Shown in pieces: positions 59,083-64,000 of a stretch of 64,000 nucleotides of DNA. The stretch is taken from NCBI GenBank assembly GCA_024610705.1, contig JANDEH010000009.1:50267565-50331564 (forward strand), read 5' to 3'. The notes under the pieces were generated by a model. It was not told where the DNA came from. It was given only the letters and a program-made list of their open reading frames with translations, and did not search any database. A program made the translations under genes and the position numbers. Every line of letters begins with the position of its first letter. Positions within the stretch are counted from its first letter, which is position 1. This stretch comes from Tetragnatha versicolor (lineage: Eukaryota; Arthropoda; Arachnida; Araneae; Tetragnathidae).

Positions 59083-59328
59083 TTGGTCTAGATCTCGGCC
59101 AAAGCCAATGCGAATAATCCACCACACCAGTTATTATTACATACTACGACTTAAGGACTCTCCGACCTGCTGTCTTTGTGACTCTGGACGACCAATGGAC
59201 AGTTGCCATATCGACACGTGCCTTGCACTTAAAGATTTTAATTGTATAGTTCAAAAATATTGGGAAGCCAGAAGGCAAATGACTTAATTGTCAAAGCCTG
59301 GCATTGTAATAAATAAATAAATAAATAA
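59083..59328 (+). mobile_element. 3' end of a non-LTR retrotransposon with TAAA-repeat tail
   Basis: A plus-strand frame ending at TAA (59285-59287) reads LRLKDSPTCCLCDSG, then MDSCHIDTC, then VQKYWEARRQMT. This is the C-terminal Cys-rich motif (CxxC, His, Cys) followed by YWEAR that many arthropod LINE proteins carry. It is followed after about 20 nt by AATAAATAAATAAATAAATA, a LINE 3' tail. Only about 65 codons remain, so it is a 5'-truncated dead copy. The left boundary is approximate and no target duplication was found. Confidence 0.7.
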
Positions 59329-59869
59329 GTTTTTATTACAACTGTTATTAATATTTTATATTTATTTCAAATGTACTGTTTTTGATTGACTAGTATATTC
59401 TAAAAACCGCATTGGTTTAACTAAGAAATCCTGTAAGCTATGTTACTTGAAAACCCCTGTAATTTGTGCAGGGAAATAACGTTATATTTATAAAGAATCT
59501 TTAGCCAGACTATAAAAAATCGTATCATGTACATAGAAGACCAATATCGTTTACGATTCGTCTGTAGTCTAGTTACATAACATGATTCCTCTGCACAAAA
59601 CAGGATTTCCTTGTTAAATCAACATGTTTTTAGAGTGTAGATAGTTATTTCAAGTGTATCATTTGCATGGCACTGACTAAGTAAGTCCTCTGTGGCAATC
59701 ACTCTCATGATTCAAATGTTCAGTGAAATAAAATCTGTACACAGCATAAAAGCCAACTGAAAAGAATATGATATTCATGTATTCTTTTGAATCGTATCAC
59801 TTTCTGATCGCCCAGCATCAAACTCTAATATGATGGCTGCATCTCCACAAACTTTCTCCAAGTAGAAAA
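59329..59869 (+). other. AT-rich spacer before the promoter block
   Basis: Nothing recognised. Confidence 0.4.
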
Positions 59870-60216
59870 AATAACCCCCGGATCTTCCTTTCACACAATC
59901 TGCGAACTTCCCTTATGTAAGGCATCCCGTCAATGAACGAAGGGAGTAAAGATCGCAGGGAGCCTCCGCAAAGCTATTTTGGGCCCGTGCGACCCTCACT
60001 TAGGAGACGACCCCCTATGACGTGAAGGAGAGTTCGTATTTTGGGCGCGTGGGAGGCACTGAGAATGTTAGAGGCCCTCCCCACCTGGTGGTTGAAGTCT
60101 CATCCGCAGAGAAAGTTCGAACCCAGCTAGTCACACATTCCGCCGGTTAGGACTCGTCGAGGAGATACTGACTTCCATTCACTTGCACTAGCTAACCACC
60201 ACCACCAGCCACCACC
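59870..60216 (+). promoter_or_regulatory. Likely promoter and 5' UTR of the 60217 exon
   Basis: GC content rises sharply here and stays high to the ATG. Two near-matches to the CArG box (CC, six A/T, GG) lie at 59973-59982 (GCTATTTTGG) and 60035-60044 (CGTATTTTGG), each one base off, 62 bp apart. An E-box CACCTG lies at 60082-60087. CArG plus E-box is a layout known from muscle promoters; this suits a muscle-expressed LIM gene but is inferred. No TATA box was found. An in-frame TAA at 60193-60195 closes the leader before the ATG. Confidence 0.4.
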
Positions 60217-60324
60217 ATGTCCGAAGTCGAAGAGGTCAAGAAGAAGAAGAAGACCAAGAAGACCATCACCAGGGTCGAGGTGGAGACTGAGGAGAGCAAG
60301 ACTGGACAGGATCCGAAAAATGAG
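60217..60324 (+). CDS. Lysine-rich first coding exon, 36 codons
   Basis: The ATG sits in an ideal context (GCCACCACCATGTCC) with an in-frame TAA eight codons upstream. The exon encodes MSEVEEVKKKKKTKKT, then ITRVEVETEESKTG, then QDPKNE, and ends in a phase-0 GTAGCC donor. Codons are GC-rich at the third position. Short charged Lys/Glu N-termini of this kind are common in muscle structural proteins, but I do not recognise a specific one. Strand and phase match those needed to join the exon that follows LIM1 of the upstream PET-LIM gene, so it may be an alternative start exon of that gene. It could instead begin a separate gene to the right. Confidence 0.7.
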
Positions 60325-63300
60325 GTAGCCTCCTCTGATAGTTTGTTGCCTTATTTACACCACATCTAATTGGATTGCTCTTCCATTGCTGAAATATATC
60401 TAGTTGGACCTGATGCCAGTTCTTTCACTATGAAACCACCGTTTCGATTCTGTTTCATTGCATGAATCCTAATTTTTGTTTTATACGTAGATACTAAAAA
60501 TTTATCTCCATAAAGCTACTTGAAATGCTCGTATATTGTTTTGAACTGAAATTTACCAAATTAATTGTCTATCTCGTTACCAGTTTTATAGTTCTATGCT
60601 TGAATTTGCGCTGAAACCACCTTTTCGATTCTTTATTATGAACTAAATTCAATTCGATATCCATTATAAGTTTTTTTTCTAACTTGCAATCTTATGATTA
60701 TTGATTGTTATCACAAGTTTTCTTATAGTTTCTTGAAATAGTGGCGTTTTACTGTTACAGACTTTGATCAATTAAACTCTTCGCTCTAAGTTTTTTTAAA
60801 TGTTTTTATTCCATGATATTTAGAACCATAAAAACGTAAACCACTATAAGCTGTTTGAAAATCACTCGTTTTTATAAAGACCGAAATCTATGTATTTGTG
60901 TACTTTCCATGTAAAACTTTCCTATTGCGTGTTTTACATGAAATGTATCTCTTCAAAACCATTTTATTCACTTAAACTCAAAACCTATGTTATAAAAAAC
61001 AAATTATTTTAAAACTATAAATTTATGCTTATAACTCGATGATAATTTTCTTATTATTCTATAATGTTTTTCAAATTCTTAGCTATTTCAAAATACTAAG
61101 AATGTAAACCGAACCTGTCAAAAGTGTTTCTATGTTTCACTGCATATCTTATATTATTTTACGCTGAGTTAGATAACAGGTGTGTTGTGGAACTGAGCAA
61201 TATTTTTTAAAGATTAGCTATTTGCGTAGGTTTTATCTCATCCATATGTAGTGTATAGCTTAATTTACATTCCTTGTGTAATTAAATTCTTACATATTTT
61301 CATAGTTTTGATAAAATGTTATTTTGTATTATATCTAAAAGTAGTGGTTTAAATTGATGTTCAAAGTAAATATAGATTTTAAATCCATTTATTGCACATC
61401 TAAGGTTTTAACTCCAGAATATTCTTATATTTAACTACCAAAGTTCGTATTTAAAATAAATATTTTATATGCAAAAAAATAATAAAAGATTCACATATTT
61501 ATGATAACTTGGATACATATGAGTAAATTTTAGATATTAGTAATTTGCTTTTAATTACATGTTAGTCCAGATGGAAAAATTATTTCTTTATGAAACTCTA
61601 TTGGGGTGTCGTTTAAAATTTAAACGTAGACTTGGAGTCTGGGTGTAGCTGTTATGTTGGTAAAATTTTTTAACAATTTACAAATATATTAATGTTCAAA
61701 TATCTACTCTACAAATTTATTCTTTTTTAAAAAAAATATACGTATTTCATGCAGAATGTTATCACACTAAAAAATCTTTAAAATGTAACAGTTTTGCCCA
61801 TTGTCTTAATTTTTTAAAATTTTGTGTTCGATAGAAATGTTGACGGGTAATTTTGTTTAAGAATATTTATGTTCATAGTAATTTAATTAATAAATAGATA
61901 ATACTAATAATTAGTTCATGCATGTTTTTTATTGATGAAAAAATTCTTCAATTGATTATGAAACATTGTGAAAAAATAGTTTTCTTCCTTCTAGGATAGA
62001 TTTATTTTCTGTTTAAGATAGAAAATAGATCTTAAAATTCTATTATAGTTTTTCTGGGAATAGTAACTTTGAAAAATTTGTATAAGTCAAAGGTAAAAGG
62101 TCAATGCTAATTATTTATTGAAATCAAGTTCATAGGAATATTTTTGAAAACATGACAAGGAAAAGTTTGAAATGAGAAAAATCTAAATTTTATCAGTATG
62201 AATGATTCAATCATAAAAAGTTTTACTTATTATGTACCATTACTTTGAGTTAGAAAACATAATACTCAAAGGCTTCAAAATTAAACCAGTTTTCAAACTC
62301 AATTTTTGGTGAAGTGGAGTAATTATTTTAAGTTTATCCCATCCTTATATCAAAACTTTTAAGTGTGTTAGTAACTTTCGGAAATGTCTAAACCAGAGTT
62401 TCCTTTCCTGCGATATCAGTCTTAGCAAGGAAAAACGACTTTTACATGAACGCCTATACCTTGCTTTCTCTGTGAAGCATTAAAACTTTAGGCAAAACGT
62501 TATTGTTGGTACATAAAATTTGGTAGCCACCACATAATTTTATTGAAAAGAATTAACAACTACTTCAATTCCATTATGAGCAAAAATTCCCTTTTGGATC
62601 TTGAGACACTTTTTTTCTTCTGTGAGACTTAAAGCGTTTAAAAACGTTCTTATTTTGAACTTTAAAATATCATTAATTTAGTTTCTAGCATATCACCTCA
62701 TTCTTTCTTTTTTTAAAGACTTCTTGTTCAAATTTAAATTATTATTTGTATTAATATTTGTTGTAGATGAATGTTTAAAGACAGTTTTGAAATTTTTGTA
62801 TTTATTTGAATATGAACTAGATAGATCACTATAAACAGATATCTATTTATACAATCTATTATAACTGTTAGTCTATTTATACATTTTCGGATGTCAGTTG
62901 TTTTATTGAGATAAAATAATAATTTTATATCTGTTTTCTCCTATATATAAAATAATTAATTCCAAAAAACCTATACATCATATTATTTGGGACTATATTT
63001 TATTATACATAGCTAAATCGTGTTTTACACCTCTCTACTCTAGATTGTACTCTTATTACTCTATAATGTACTGTTGTAGATTATAGTAAGACTTATAATA
63101 ATTTTCTCTAATTACAACTATTAATTAGTATCTTACGTTTACTTAATTCTCTACTAGACTGTCACTGATTCCTTTCTCATTCCTAAGCAGTGATTATGTA
63201 GCAAGTTCTATTTTCACCTCTGGAATAAATAGAATCCTTGAACATGTGGAAGTAAAATAAACTCGTGTGGGTCGACATTGAAAGTTACATAAACATTTTA

Positions 63301-64000
63301 TCCCGAATTCTTGTGGTTTTAGCCCAAAAGTTTAAAAACACCTCCTCTCAGTTATTTGGATTTCAGCCAGTGTTGAGAATTTTTTCCCCTCACCCTTCGA
63401 TAATATTTAGCTTCCGTACTTATATTTCAGACTCAAACGTCAATACATCCCGAATTGTCTCAATACTGTTCCCCAAATGATATTTTCTCTGCTTTTAAAA
63501 ATAAACTATCGTGCATATCTTACTGATTATTACTAGTAAAAAATGCATAGAATAGCAAGTAAAGGAAAACGAATAAAAATGTACCTTATAGGATATTTTA
63601 AAATATTGAGATTATTTTGCTAACGTTAAAAACATATATTGAAATTGAAATTTGGTATTAATTATAATGGTACTTTTGTGATAATAAGAGATCAGGTATT
63701 ACATTTACATTATATTACTTCTTCCAGTTTTGAACATTAAATGAAAATCAATTTTACTGGAAAAATTAATTAAAATTAATCTTGTTCATCAATATTTTCC
63801 AAGATAAAGAAAGATAAGTTTTTTTTACTTTTTTTCAACATTCGTTACATTTCCTAAATTAAAAAAAAATTTTTAATAGGTTGTTTTGAAGGACAACTTA
63901 TTCCGTCTTTATTTACTAAACTATCCCTTCCAATATCATGTATGAAAATCCTAAAATATAAATATATTTACTAATTTATTTAATAGTTAAATTATGTTTT
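60325..64000 (+). other. AT-rich intron running off the window
   Basis: The first intron after the 60217 exon. It is AT-rich throughout. No exon with LIM zinc ligands was found. The frame at 63265-63480 is unrecognised. Confidence 0.5.

Overview
The window looks like about 64 kb of nuclear DNA from an arthropod, most likely an insect with a large genome. It is AT-rich, has very long introns, is dense in short terminal-inverted-repeat (TIR) elements, and carries only small GC-rich coding exons with clean eukaryotic splice signals. There are no operons or other prokaryotic features. The species cannot be fixed from the sequence.

The only recognisable protein gene runs left to right. Two in-phase coding exons, 12653-12886 (PET domain) and 17457-17672 (complete LIM1 domain plus the first two zinc ligands of LIM2), belong to a PET-LIM protein of the Limpet/LIM-9/testin group. 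Two more exons follow on the same strand. The one at 32454-32723 starts with a membrane segment; the one at 60217-60324 is a lysine-rich start exon with an upstream promoter-like block. Each has its own ATG with an in-frame stop just upstream, and each ends in a phase-0 donor. That is the phase left by the LIM1 exon, so both could be alternative first exons of the same gene, with the remaining LIM exons beyond position 64000. This is an inference. The junction inside LIM2 would make such isoforms start with a half LIM domain, as in four-and-a-half-LIM (FHL) proteins.

Two smaller systems sit in the introns on the same strand. At 16521-16658 a 45-codon ORF encodes a short acidic head and a C-terminal membrane helix, the architecture of SERCA-regulating micropeptides. 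Between 22.8 and 25.9 kb there are five stem-loops of pre-microRNA size. Four are clear paralogues with conserved arms, variable loops and many G:U pairs that favour the plus strand. I regard this cluster as the best candidate for an undescribed system.

The rest is intronic or intergenic DNA full of mobile-element remains. These include an element with TTAA flanks nested in an older inverted-repeat element (1.7-4.1 kb), a 2-kb element carrying seven copies of a 14-bp motif (9.8-11.7 kb), two long foldback elements with arms near 500 bp (37.5-38.9 and 53.4-54.8 kb), several TIR elements under 500 bp, and two 5'-truncated non-LTR retrotransposon tails (41.7-42.0 kb minus, 59.1-59.3 kb plus). 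There are also tandem arrays (30.4-31.7, 32.9-33.5, 45.6 and 57.3-58.0 kb). The DNA between these is AT-rich with nothing recognised.
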